Below are positions 1 through 8,094 of a stretch of 56,035 nucleotides of DNA, piece after piece; the stretch's first letter is position 1; every line of letters starts with the position of its first letter. The notes under the pieces were generated by a model that was given only the letters and a program-made list of their open reading frames with translations, was not told the origin of the DNA and ran no database searches. Position numbers and translations under genes: made by a program. The stretch lies in the NCBI RefSeq assembly GCF_001561915.1, contig NZ_LSKU01000001.1, forward strand, positions 408,311-464,345, in the 5' to 3' direction. Source of the stretch: Tepidibacillus decaturensis (GTDB lineage Bacteria > Bacillota > Bacilli > Tepidibacillales > Tepidibacillaceae).

Positions 1-1
1 G

Positions 2-268
2 TTAAAAAATACCACAAAAAGAGATCTATTTCAATGGAATACGAATTTCATTTTTTCTTCATATCTACAGACTATCCTTTTAGTAAAAGATGAGAAATGG
101 ATAGTAGGAGTGAGGGATTTGCAAGCGCAGTTAAATGTTTTAAATGGTCAGGTAACACCACTTAAAATGAAAACAATTCAGAATGATTTTACTTCTATAA
201 AGCCAAAGGGAGGACTCTGGATCTACTTCATAAAAACTTCATATTTATACTTTATAATATACCCATAG
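2..268 (+). CDS. 3' end of an unidentified gene (partial)
   Basis: An open frame enters from the left edge and ends at TAG 266-268, giving 88 codons with no start in view. The translation has an ordinary soluble character in its middle (LLVKDEKWIVGVRDLQAQL) and ends in a hydrophobic, aromatic tail. I do not recognise a family. The next gene follows 56 bases later on the same strand with its own ribosome binding site. Part of the frame, especially the tail, could be chance readthrough past an indel, since several genes in this window are frameshifted. Confidence 0.35.
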   Translation, partial: LKNTTKRDLFQWNTNFIFSSYLQTILLVKDEKWIVGVRDLQAQLNVLNGQVTPLKMKTIQNDFTSIKPKGGLWIYFIKTSYLYFIIYP

Positions 269-324
269 TGGTATTAGTATTAATAAAAATGTAAAAAATA
301 TTTTTGCAAAGAGGAGAGATAAGT

Positions 325-708
325 ATGGTACATTATACAGTAACGACACGAAAAGATATGGATCAACTTTTAATAGATATAGAAGCTGCTTTAAAAGAGA
401 TCCAATTTGGCATCCTATGGAAGTTTGATCTTCATGAGAAATTAGAGGAAAAAGGATTTTCTTCAGAAAAAGAACATACAGTCTTAGAAGTATGTAATCC
501 AAAAGAAGCTTCTGAGGTGTTAGCAATTGCCCCACTTTCTAGTTACTTTCTTCCATGCAAAATTGTGATTTCTAGAGATGAAAAAGAAACACAAATCGGC
601 TTCATTCGTCCAAGCGTTTTGATTGGAATCATGGAGAATGAAGAACTAATTAAAAAAGGCAAAGAGATTGAAGAAAAACTTACCCTTGCGATTAACCAAG
701 CAAAATAA
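325..708 (+). CDS. DUF302 domain protein
   Basis: A 127-residue cytosolic protein with the DUF302 pattern: an N-terminal beta strand and helix (ALKEIQFGILWKFDLHEKL), then the EVCNPKEASEVL and LPCKIVISRD stretches typical of the family. The function of DUF302 is unknown. The ATG at 325 is chosen over an in-frame TTG at 304 because AGAGGAGA (310-317) lies about 8 bases before it. A hairpin terminator follows. The gene appears to be transcribed alone. Confidence 0.85.
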   Translation: MVHYTVTTRKDMDQLLIDIEAALKEIQFGILWKFDLHEKLEEKGFSSEKEHTVLEVCNPKEASEVLAIAPLSSYFLPCKIVISRDEKETQIGFIRPSVLIGIMENEELIKKGKEIEEKLTLAINQAK

Positions 709-732
709 TCAAGTTAATAAAAAATAGATTAG

Positions 733-758
733 AACGCCGAGACTCTCGGCGTTTTTTG
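733..758 (+). terminator. Rho-independent terminator after DUF302 gene
   Basis: AACGCCGA (733-740) pairs with TCGGCGTT (746-753) around a five-base loop and runs into T's, 25 bases after the DUF302 stop. Confidence 0.9.
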
Positions 759-847
759 TTTGGTTTCATCAAATTTTCATTTTAATCTGGTACACTAATC
801 ACTATTCGAGATAATTTCAATAAAATAAACACCGAGAGGAGATCAAA

Positions 848-1738
848 ATGGATAAAAAAAGGCAACGGAAGAAAATCTATCTCTTTACACTATTTATTCT
901 ATTAGGTGCGATTACATTATTTGCTGCAGGATGTTCTGTTCAAGAGGCTGTTGGCAGTGTAAATGGAGAACCGATTACCAAAGAAGAGTTATATGACCAA
1001 ATGGTTAAACAATATGGGCAAGAAACATTCGATTATTTAACGACACAAAAAATCATTGAACTAGAATCCAAAAATCAAAAGATTACAATTTCTGATTCAG
1101 ATATTGAAAAAGAACTGCAAAAAATGATGGAATCTTATGGTGGAGAAGAATCATTTAATCAAGCATTACAAATGAGTGGTATTACATTAGATGAAATAAA
1201 AGAAAATGTAAAAATAAACGTGCAATTAAAAAAGCTGCTTGAACCGCAGATTTCTATATCCGAAGAAGAAATGAAAAAATATTTTGATGAAAACAAAGAA
1301 TCATTTGCTGAGCAAGAGCAAGTTAAAGCACGTCATATTTTAGTCGACAGTGAAGAGAAAGCAAAAGAAGTAAAAGGGCAACTAGAAAATGGTGGAGATT
1401 TTGCCGAATTAGCAAAAAAATACTCGACTGATACAGGGACGAAGGACCAAGGAGGAGAGTTAGGTTATTTTGGAAAAGGAGAAATGGTTGCGGAATTTGA
1501 CCAAGTTGCATTCTCTCTTGAAGTAGGTAAGATCAGTGATCCTGTCAAAACAGATTATGGCTATCACATCATTGAAGTTGAGGACAAAAAAGAAGCCAAA
1601 CCAGCAAACTATGAAGAGAGTAAAAATGAGATTAAAGATATACTATCTGACCAAAAAATGCAAGACCTTTATCCAACATGGTTAGAAGACCAGAAAACGA
1701 AGTATAAGATTGAGAATTTTCTTGAGAAAAAGGAGTAA
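848..1738 (+). CDS. prsA: PrsA-like foldase lipoprotein (parvulin peptidyl-prolyl isomerase)
   Basis: A 296-residue extracytoplasmic folding catalyst for secreted proteins. After a basic N-terminus comes a hydrophobic signal with lipobox FAAGC; Cys29 is the likely lipidated residue. A SurA/PrsA N-terminal helical domain (VGSVNGEPITKEELYDQM) precedes a parvulin domain at about residues 150-245 (VKARHILVDSEEKAKEV, GGELGYFGKGEMV, GYHIIEVEDKK) and a charged C-terminal helix. Length matches the Bacillus family. The start is supported by GAGAGGAGATC just upstream. It faces sqhC convergently, with a perfect hairpin between them. Other SurA-like lipoproteins are possible, but the architecture is classical PrsA. 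Confidence 0.93.
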   Translation: MDKKRQRKKIYLFTLFILLGAITLFAAGCSVQEAVGSVNGEPITKEELYDQMVKQYGQETFDYLTTQKIIELESKNQKITISDSDIEKELQKMMESYGGEESFNQALQMSGITLDEIKENVKINVQLKKLLEPQISISEEEMKKYFDENKESFAEQEQVKARHILVDSEEKAKEVKGQLENGGDFAELAKKYSTDTGTKDQGGELGYFGKGEMVAEFDQVAFSLEVGKISDPVKTDYGYHIIEVEDKKEAKPANYEESKNEIKDILSDQKMQDLYPTWLEDQKTKYKIENFLEKKE

Positions 1739-1758
1739 AAATAGGATAGTTTAGATTA

Positions 1759-1785
1759 GAGGTAGCTTATATTTTAAGCTACCTC
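1759..1785. terminator. Perfect 11-bp hairpin between convergent genes
   Basis: GAGGTAGCTTA (1759-1769) pairs perfectly with TAAGCTACCTC (1775-1785) around a TATTT loop. It lies 20 bases after prsA and 12 bases beyond the end of sqhC. There is no strong T-tract on either side, so a terminator or 3'-end stabiliser role is inferred from position. Confidence 0.55.
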
Positions 1786-1796
1786 AATGGTTCTTA

Positions 1797-3661
1797 TCAC
1801 AAAAATTTTGATCGATAATGGCTTAATGCAAGCAGTGGCCAAATGTAGCGATAACTATGGTAAAGAATATAAAAATTTCCTGGGAAACCTGCTCCAGTAG
1901 GATAGGTCGTCCGCCAATCCTTTTCTTTTCCTAAATCAATTAAACATTGAATCCCGCGTTGAATGGTTGGAGTCGGACGATTATAAACAGCGATTAAGGC
2001 ATCGACAGCCCATGCTGTTTGCGATGGGGTGCTTGCCTGAAGAGGTACGTATTGTTTCTTGGCATCACTAATACAAGACTCCCCCCAACCACCATCTTCT
2101 TTTTGGATGCTTAATAACCATTGAATTGCTTTTTGAATCCTAGGATGGTTAGAGGGAATACCTACTGCTTTTAACCCGGTAATCGCTGCCCAAGTACCAT
2201 AAATATAATTAATCCCCCAACGCCCATACCAAGACCCATTTCTCTCTTGATTGAAGAATAACCAGCGAATCCCTTTTTGGACCGAAGGATGATAAGCATT
2301 TAAGCCTGCGTAATTTCCGAGGAATTCTAACGTTCTTCCCGTTAAATCGGCATGACTTGGATCAATCGTCACCGACTCAACCCCTTTAATTGGTAGTAAA
2401 GAGGTGTATTTTTTATTAGTGTTTTTCTCAAAGGCGGGCCAACCCCCGTCTTGATTTTGCATGGAAAGCGTCCAGATTGTCCCTTTTTGCCAAGCATAAA
2501 GATAGGAAGGATCATAGAATGCATTTGTTTGAATTGCTCGTAATGCAACAGTGGTATCATCTATATCTGGGTTAATGGTGTTACTTGGGGAAAAGCCCCA
2601 CCCTCCGGGAATGGCTCTTGGATTGTGAAGTCGCCAATCCCCATATTTTGTATGCTGTTTCGCTAATAGGTATTGGTTAGCTTTTACAATCATCGGATCA
2701 GAAGGAGGAACACCTGCTTCTTGAAGCGCATAGCTGATGAGAGCAGTATCCCAAATGGTTGGAGGGGAGTTTTGAATCGTTGTATATCTATCCGTTTTAC
2801 ATGCATAAGATTTTAAACCATTCACTGCTTTTGTGATCGTTTTTGAATCTTTTGAATAGCCTAGTGCTAATAAGGCGAAGATCATGACAAACGTCGCAGT
2901 GAAATAACTATAAAGTGTACCGTCATTTTCTATTCGATTCAATAAGAACTCTTCTGCTTTTTGAAAGGCAAGTTCACGTGGATTTTTCAGGTCAGAAAGT
3001 TGGTTTAAGGCATTCTCAATCATTTTCTCTTGCCAAGCCATTAGTTTGAAAGTTGACTCATTCGACTTTTCTGCAAGATATAACTCAGATAAGTTAGGCG
3101 ATCTTAATGTCTTTAAGAAAAATTTTTTATTTGCTCCAATCATGATGGGGACAAAGTGAACCCTCGCATACCCGACAAAATCAAAGATATTAAAGGGGAT
3201 AGGTGGAGGAAGTAGAATCAATTCAATCGGTAAACTTAAATTTCCTGGCCAATGATACTGACCGGTAAAGGCTAGCATCACTTTTGTGAATAGGCTTACT
3301 TGAGACAAACCACCTTTTTCGATGATAAATTGTTTTGCTGCGATCATTTTCGGTTCCTCTGGATTCACATATCCTGAATAAAGCAAAGAATAGTAAGCTT
3401 CCACTGTAGCTGATAAATCTCCCTCTTCTTGATCATGATAAATCTTCCATGTGCCACTCGATGTTTGTTTTTCTTTTATTCGACGAACTAATGTTTGGAT
3501 TAAAGCTTCATCATCTATCTCCAATGATCTTAGAAGAATAATCAGATAGGCATCAGCAATGATTCCATTTTCAAAGCAAAAATACCAAGCTCCATCACTC
3601 GCTTGTTTTTCCTCTAAAAGGCCATCAAACGGTTGATTTCATCATTAACCCTATTTATCAT
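1797..3661 (-). pseudogene. sqhC: Squalene-hopene / sporulenol cyclase, frameshifted near its start
   Basis: A terpene cyclase that makes hopanoid- or sporulenol-type polycyclic lipids at the membrane. The intact frame (3524-1797) carries the acid motif DIDDTT at about residue 366 and several QW repeats (QNQDGGWPAF, QKEDGGWGES). That frame begins at an implausible TTG, and reading further upstream in the same frame gives EKQASDGAWYFCFENG and ADAYLIILLRS, which is genuine cyclase sequence. The proper start is ATG 3661-3659 with AGAGG 10 bases ahead. That frame reads MINRVNDEINRLMAF and is then thrown out at a four-base run (3616-3619). Adding one base gives 621 residues, the family length. Either a sequencing indel or a recent null mutation. 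Squalene-hopene cyclase and sporulenol synthase cannot be separated from sequence alone. Confidence 0.85.
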
Positions 3662-3845
3662 TTATTTTCATCCTCTGTTAATAGTAAAGAAAGTTTAACT
3701 TTCTTCCGCTTATCGTTTAAGTTTTATATTCATAGAAATACACGGACAACGGAGCGCGTTGGAATATACAAACTTATGTAATTGCCTATCTTATGTTATT
3801 CAAATGATAAAAGAAAGGTTAATTTGAATTGATTTCATTTACATC
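3662..3845. other. Intergenic stretch with no identified gene
   Basis: Between the restored sqhC start and the methyltransferase remnant I see the sqhC ribosome binding site (3672-3676, minus strand) and AT-rich sequence that presumably contains its promoter. There is no convincing coding frame. Confidence 0.4.
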
Positions 3846-4011
3846 AAATTTTCACATTTTCCGATTACACTCGATTTACAATCCAATCACCGTTCGCATC
3901 TCAGGGGCTAATATCAATCGAAGAACTCTAGAAAATATTGAAAAATCCGGATTTGTGATTGAGGAAAATGGGTGGATATCCGCCGTTGCAGAAATGCCTT
4001 CCTTTCAATAG
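3846..4011 (+). pseudogene. C-terminal remnant of a class I SAM methyltransferase
   Basis: The frame reads IYNPITVRISGANINRRT, then LENIEKSGF, then ends at TAG 4009-4011. The pattern NP..VR..GANINRRT.ENI.KSG is typical of the last third of UbiE/phosphatidylethanolamine-type methyltransferases. The SAM-binding N-terminal two thirds is absent: upstream sequence has no glycine-rich motif in any frame I could follow. No start codon with a ribosome binding site precedes it. I read it as a 5'-truncated relic, possibly of a lipid methyltransferase near sqhC. Confidence 0.55.
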
Positions 4012-4058
4012 GATAGTTTATGAGCTTCATTCCACTTTTTTTGAAAGGAGAGCTAAAC

Positions 4059-4226
4059 TTGTTTAAATTTCTTAAATTTTTACCTTTTATAACAAATATC
4101 TCTAAAATTGCAGTGCTATATTGGGGATTAAAAACACCATTGCGTCTATTTAAACGAATGTTTCTTCCTAAAGGGAAAGGATTTGCGTCACTCTTCAGCT
4201 TTTTTCCAAAAATAATAAGATTATAA
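4059..4226 (+). CDS. Small basic membrane-type hypothetical protein
   Basis: A 55-residue frame starting at TTG 4059 with GAAAGGAG (4043-4050) about 8 bases ahead. The product is rich in Phe, Leu, Lys and Arg (LFKFLKFLPFITNISKIAVL, then KRMFLPKGKGFASLF) with one moderately hydrophobic helix, so a small membrane-associated peptide is possible. I recognise no family. It follows the methyltransferase relic by 47 bases and may itself be a relic of the same locus. Confidence 0.4.
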   Translation: MFKFLKFLPFITNISKIAVLYWGLKTPLRLFKRMFLPKGKGFASLFSFFPKIIRL

Positions 4227-4246
4227 ATTTGTGATAGGTAAACAAA

Positions 4247-4276
4247 AAACCGTCTACAACATCACGTAGGCGGTTT
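4247..4276 (-). terminator. Terminator of the SDR / SPL / nucleosidase cluster
   Basis: AAACCGTCTAC (4247-4257) pairs with GTAGGCGGTTT (4266-4276) with one G-T pair. Read on the minus strand the stem runs into a T-rich tail, five bases beyond the end of the SDR gene. It may also stop the plus-strand small ORF. Confidence 0.8.
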
Positions 4277-4281
4277 GATCC

Positions 4282-4992
4282 TTATTTTTTCATTTGTTTT
4301 TTCCTATTAATCATATGTCGCTGTGGTTGAATGGTAAGCTCTGTCAGCACCGTACCTTCTCGTTGAGAAAGGATCGTTTCAACCGCATTTGCTACACATT
4401 CAGGTGTTAGATAGCTCTCAGGTACGTCACCTTCTTGAAAATCCAAATGATCATAGAAGGACGTTTGCGTCATGTCTGGATGAATAGTGACAACTTTTAC
4501 TCCTGATTTCCGAATTTCATCAAATAGGCTGATCCCAAAATGCGTAAGTCCTGCCTTTGTTGCTGCATATGCACAACCAAAGGTACTGGACTTTTTTGCT
4601 GTGATCGAAGAAATGTTAATCATATATCCTTTTGTCTGGCGAAGTTCTCGCAAAAGCAAATTACTGAGAATCAATGGTGCTTTAAGATTTGTTGCAATCA
4701 TCGTTTCAATCTGTTTCGGACTCAAGGTCTCGTGTGGGCCAAAATAGCCTATACCTGCATTATTCACAAGGATATAGACTTCATTCTCTTCGTCTTTGAT
4801 TTGTTTTGTCACTTCAACGAGTTGTTTTGTGTTGGTAATATCGCAAACAATTTTTTGAAAGTGTTCGTGTTGATAGTCCGTTTTTGAAAAATCTCTTGCT
4901 AACCCATACACTAGAACATTCATTTGATTCAATTTTTTCGTAATGGCTAAGCCAATCCCAGTGGATGCTCCTGTTACAATTGCCGATTTCAT
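4282..4992 (-). CDS. Short-chain dehydrogenase/reductase
   Basis: A 236-residue classical SDR oxidoreductase, presumably NAD(P)-dependent with a Rossmann fold. Visible motifs are TGASTGIG at residues 7-14 (cofactor loop), NNAGIG near residue 84, catalytic Ser in MINISSI, and the YAATKAG active-site Tyr/Lys near residue 145. Substrate cannot be deduced. It begins 20 bases after the SPL-family gene on the same strand and is the last gene of that cluster. A terminator follows immediately. Confidence 0.9.
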   Translation of the reverse strand: MKSAIVTGASTGIGLAITKKLNQMNVLVYGLARDFSKTDYQHEHFQKIVCDITNTKQLVEVTKQIKDEENEVYILVNNAGIGYFGPHETLSPKQIETMIATNLKAPLILSNLLLRELRQTKGYMINISSITAKKSSTFGCAYAATKAGLTHFGISLFDEIRKSGVKVVTIHPDMTQTSFYDHLDFQEGDVPESYLTPECVANAVETILSQREGTVLTELTIQPQRHMINRKKQMKK

Positions 4993-5012
4993 TGTAGACT
5001 CCTTTTTTGATA

Positions 5013-6025
5013 TTATGATGTATAAATTTTCTCTTTTGGTACATACTTTTCGATCATCTGAGTTACTTCTTGAATCAGTTGATTACGAATTTCTTTTGGA
5101 TAGGTATAAACACCTTCCATATGTTCATAAGGGTAGTAAATCAGATCAGAATTATTTCGATATTTACGAATATTTTTCAGATAATCTTTGGGCATCCGAA
5201 AAACTCCTACACTGATATCCAGAATCTTCTCAACAGGTATGGTCATAAACGTTTGGTCCACACATTCCTGATAGTGTTCGCGCCAATCATCAATGTGTAA
5301 AAGAGGATCAAAACTTAATCGAACCTTCCATCCGTCATTGATCGCTTGTCTGATATTCGCAAGCCTTGCTTCTAAAGAAGAGGTGCCTCGTTCATAATGT
5401 TTCACGATAAAATCAGGGGATACCGTCCATCCCAAGATCACATTGTTCAAGGGTTCAAAATGACGAATTGCTCGATAATTGACACTTTTCGTTCGAATCT
5501 CAATCGTTACATTCGCATGATTTTTGGCATAGTGAATCCATTCCGCTGTAAAGGGAGCGATATTTTCAAATGCTAGTAGATCGGTATCATAAGAGATAGG
5601 AAGATAGACAGAATGTTTTTCTAACATCTGATCTAATTCGGCAAAATAATCTTCTATATTCACAAACATCACGACATGAGCAGAAGAAAACATGCCTTGT
5701 AGATAGCAATAATCACAATGATAAATACAATTTAAGATATTCGTCGAGTAGTAAAAATGTGGGTTCCCGAAATCATGACAAACTTCTGCACCAGGATAAA
5801 AATAATGATCTTTTTTTCCGCTAAAATAAGCTTTTGTGAATTTTTTTGAACGAAAAAGTTTTGTTTTGGACGATGGAAAACTTCTTGATACTGATCGATT
5901 TCAATTACTCTAGCATTGGGAAAACGCTGAAGAATTTTTTGCGCCATCGGATGATCTTTCATATTTTCCTCAACATAGATATGAGAGAACCTAGGTGTAT
6001 AAAAGTTGTTTGCGGATTTGTTCAA
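5013..6025 (-). pseudogene. splB: Spore photoproduct lyase-family radical SAM protein, frameshifted
   Basis: Two adjoining frames encode one SPL-family protein. The 5' part (6025 downward) reads FYTPRFSHIYVEE ... RPKQNFFVQKN. The 3' part (frame ending at 5013) continues HYFYPGAEVCHDFGNPHFYY, then NCIYHCDYCYLQGMFSS. That segment holds the radical SAM cysteines as Cx3Cx2C. The frames are separated at a seven-base T run on the plus strand (5811-5817); one more base joins them into 337 residues, the usual SPL length. The family reverses the thymine dimer spore photoproduct during germination, using SAM and a 4Fe-4S cluster. The TTG start at 6025 has AAGGGAAG 7 bases ahead and overlaps the upstream gene by 35 bases. 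The sequence is a divergent SPL-like branch, so its substrate is less certain than that of B. subtilis SplB. Confidence 0.8.
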
Positions 6026-6821
6026 AATAGGTCTTCCCTTCAGACTTTGTTTTTACCTCAACATGAAGATATGATTGTAAAAGATCTAAAGGTTCTTTGG
6101 TACGAATTTTATATTGTTTTGTAAGATGAATCAATTGATGATACATGGTAATGGTTAGACGAAGGTGATCTCGAAGTTGCTGTAAAAGTTGCAGATCCTC
6201 TTCTGTTAGTACCTCAGGATCGGTAAAAGAAACCTCTTGCAAATTCTTAATAAATGCAGCAATCGACTCAAGTTGATTCTTTATCAATTGCGAAATATCA
6301 TAAGATGTAACGACAGTAGGCTTCAATTGGTCAGAAACAATTTTTAGCACATGAATTTGGTGGGGTGGCAAGAAAGTAGAAGCAGCTTCAAAAAATCCAG
6401 CCCCTTCCATATCGACGAGATCCCCTATCACTTCCTTGCTCATTGATAGATCAACGATTGTAGAGAACGTCTCTAACACCCCTTCAGAAAAAGAATGTTC
6501 TACCAAGATGTCTGGATAGTAGTTATGCTTTGTATCATGATGAATGATTTTGTGACAGTAGATGAGATCGCCTTGTAACTTTTGGCTCTTAGCTCCCGCA
6601 ACCCCAATATTCAGAATGGTATCTGTGGCCTTTACTTCATATTTTGTTAATAGATAAGTTGTAGCAATCGCAGAAGAAGTGATACCCACACCACTTACTG
6701 CGAGAACAATCCCGTTATTTTCATAGAGTTGAATCCTAGAGACTTTCAAAACTTTTTTTAGTTGAAAATACTCAATCAACGGTTTTGCTTCAGGGTATAA
6801 TGCACTTATGATGAAGATCAT
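5991..6821 (-). CDS. Nucleoside phosphorylase/nucleosidase-like protein (PNP/MTAN superfamily)
   Basis: A 276-residue protein resembling 5'-methylthioadenosine/S-adenosylhomocysteine nucleosidases and purine phosphorylases: ISALYPEAKPLIEYF at the N-terminus, VSGVGITSSAIATTYLL, NIGVAGAK, and the DMEGAGFFEAA signature that positions the nucleoside ribose. The last 100 residues are helical and not part of the core fold. It starts the minus-strand cluster and overlaps the SPL-family gene by 35 bases, implying coupling. I infer a role linked to that radical SAM enzyme, such as clearing 5'-deoxyadenosine or a related nucleoside; this is not shown by sequence. Confidence 0.75.
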   Translation of the reverse strand: MIFIISALYPEAKPLIEYFQLKKVLKVSRIQLYENNGIVLAVSGVGITSSAIATTYLLTKYEVKATDTILNIGVAGAKSQKLQGDLIYCHKIIHHDTKHNYYPDILVEHSFSEGVLETFSTIVDLSMSKEVIGDLVDMEGAGFFEAASTFLPPHQIHVLKIVSDQLKPTVVTSYDISQLIKNQLESIAAFIKNLQEVSFTDPEVLTEEDLQLLQQLRDHLRLTITMYHQLIHLTKQYKIRTKEPLDLLQSYLHVEVKTKSEGKTYFEQIRKQLLYT

Positions 6822-6928
6822 TCACATCACCTGTCTTTTTAAAAGAAATATCTTTTCTTATTATAAATGAATGGTTGAAGGTAAGCATAATATAAGGAAA
6901 TATTTTTTAAATAGAAGGGTTATTAATC

Positions 6929-6994
6929 ATGTGGAAGAAAAATAATGATGAGATTGTAGAAATTTACAAGGAATTAGTAGAAATCATTAATTAA
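6929..6994 (+). CDS. Possible 21-residue leader peptide
   Basis: ATG 6929 is preceded by AGAAGGG (6913-6919) and encodes a short charged peptide, MWKKNNDEIVEIYKELVEII plus one Asn, ending at TAA 6992-6994, 14 bases before the MazG-like gene. The peptide would be an amphipathic helix. It could be a leader for translational coupling or simply chance. Confidence 0.25.
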   Translation: MWKKNNDEIVEIYKELVEIIN

Positions 6995-7008
6995 AAAGGG
7001 GAAAGGAA

Positions 7009-8039
7009 ATGACAAAAACGATCCGAGATTATCAACAAAAGGTAGATCAAACTGTACGTGTATTAGGTGGATATTGGCGACCACTTTCAGGGTTGGCAAG
7101 AGTGATCGAAGAGTTAGGAGAACTAGCAGAACTATTCATGCAGGAAGAGATGGATAGAGAAGACCTGGGAGGGGAACTGGCAGATCTTTTTGTGATCACA
7201 GCATCAGTTGGAAACCAATATTGTATGGATTTGAATGAGGAATTTTCTTTAATGGCTTACCCAATAGAAATTGAAGAGCTTTATAAGCAGGCTCAACCTG
7301 TGTCCAGTAAAGTGGATGGGGTAATGAGTCTTCTTACGAGAGCTGGACAGATCGCTAGAATTCTCAATCATTATGAGGGAGATAAGAAAAAGAAACCGAC
7401 AGAGAAGAAACGAAGATTGGGTGAAGAGATTGCTAAATTCAACATTGATCTGATTGCGCTGGCAAATCTCAATAATATCCCGCTTTTCACCTATGTAAAT
7501 CAAATATTAGACCGTGATGTTGTGCGAGATAAGAATCGGTTTGACATCACTCACGATCCAACGACTGAACCTTCCCTCGATCATTTTCGTGAACTGACGA
7601 AAGGAACACCTTATGAATCGTTGAAGAAAGTTTGGGGTTCCTATGAATGGGATGAATCACTCTCATTAGAAAAGAACTTACAAAATACGCTTCCTACCTT
7701 TCAGCGTTTTGGGAAAGTAGGAGAAAATGAAGGACTTGAGGCGCTAGTTCTAGAAATTGTAGGAGAGGAATTTATCTCTGATGAAGAAAATCGCAATAAA
7801 ACGATTCAAAGGACATTACAGTTCTTCCATCAATTTGATCCATACATTGGACAAGATCCATACGTAAATGATCTCGGTCTTCATGAGTTAACCTTTCGTT
7901 ACCATTTTTATGGAGTAGAGTTTGACTGGGTTCCTATGGTTCATAGGCAATCATTGTTCCTCTTATTTATACGGTCAATGAGCTGACATCGAAGATTATT
8001 GCCATGGAAGCATGGATAAGAAGAATGGAAAAAGGTTAA
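7009..8039 (+). pseudogene. MazG-like protein with uncharacterised C-terminal domain, frameshifted at the 3' end
   Basis: The N-terminal 95 residues look like a MazG-type all-alpha NTP pyrophosphohydrolase: EELGELAELFMQEE and GGELADLFVITASV supply the paired acidic motifs that bind metal. A second helical, MazG-like segment follows (residues about 100-170). Residues 190-343 form a domain I cannot name (FFHQFDPYIGQDPYVNDLG). The open frame stops at 7986 with an unlikely tail, while the adjacent frame gives AIIVPLIYTVNELTSK and ends EAWIRRMEKG at TAA 8037-8039. One missing base near 7944-7947 explains this and gives 343 residues. AAAGGGGAAAGGAA precedes ATG 7009. Role inferred: nucleotide pool clean-up. 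Confidence 0.7.
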
Positions 8040-8094
8040 GAAGTATATAGTGCCAGTCCTCTTGGTTATCCTAAAGAGGAAAGGAGTGGAGTGA

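Noticed and set aside
4487-5300. Plus-strand open frames across the SDR and SPL genes
   Set aside because: They overlap minus-strand genes with clear family motifs and lack ribosome binding sites.
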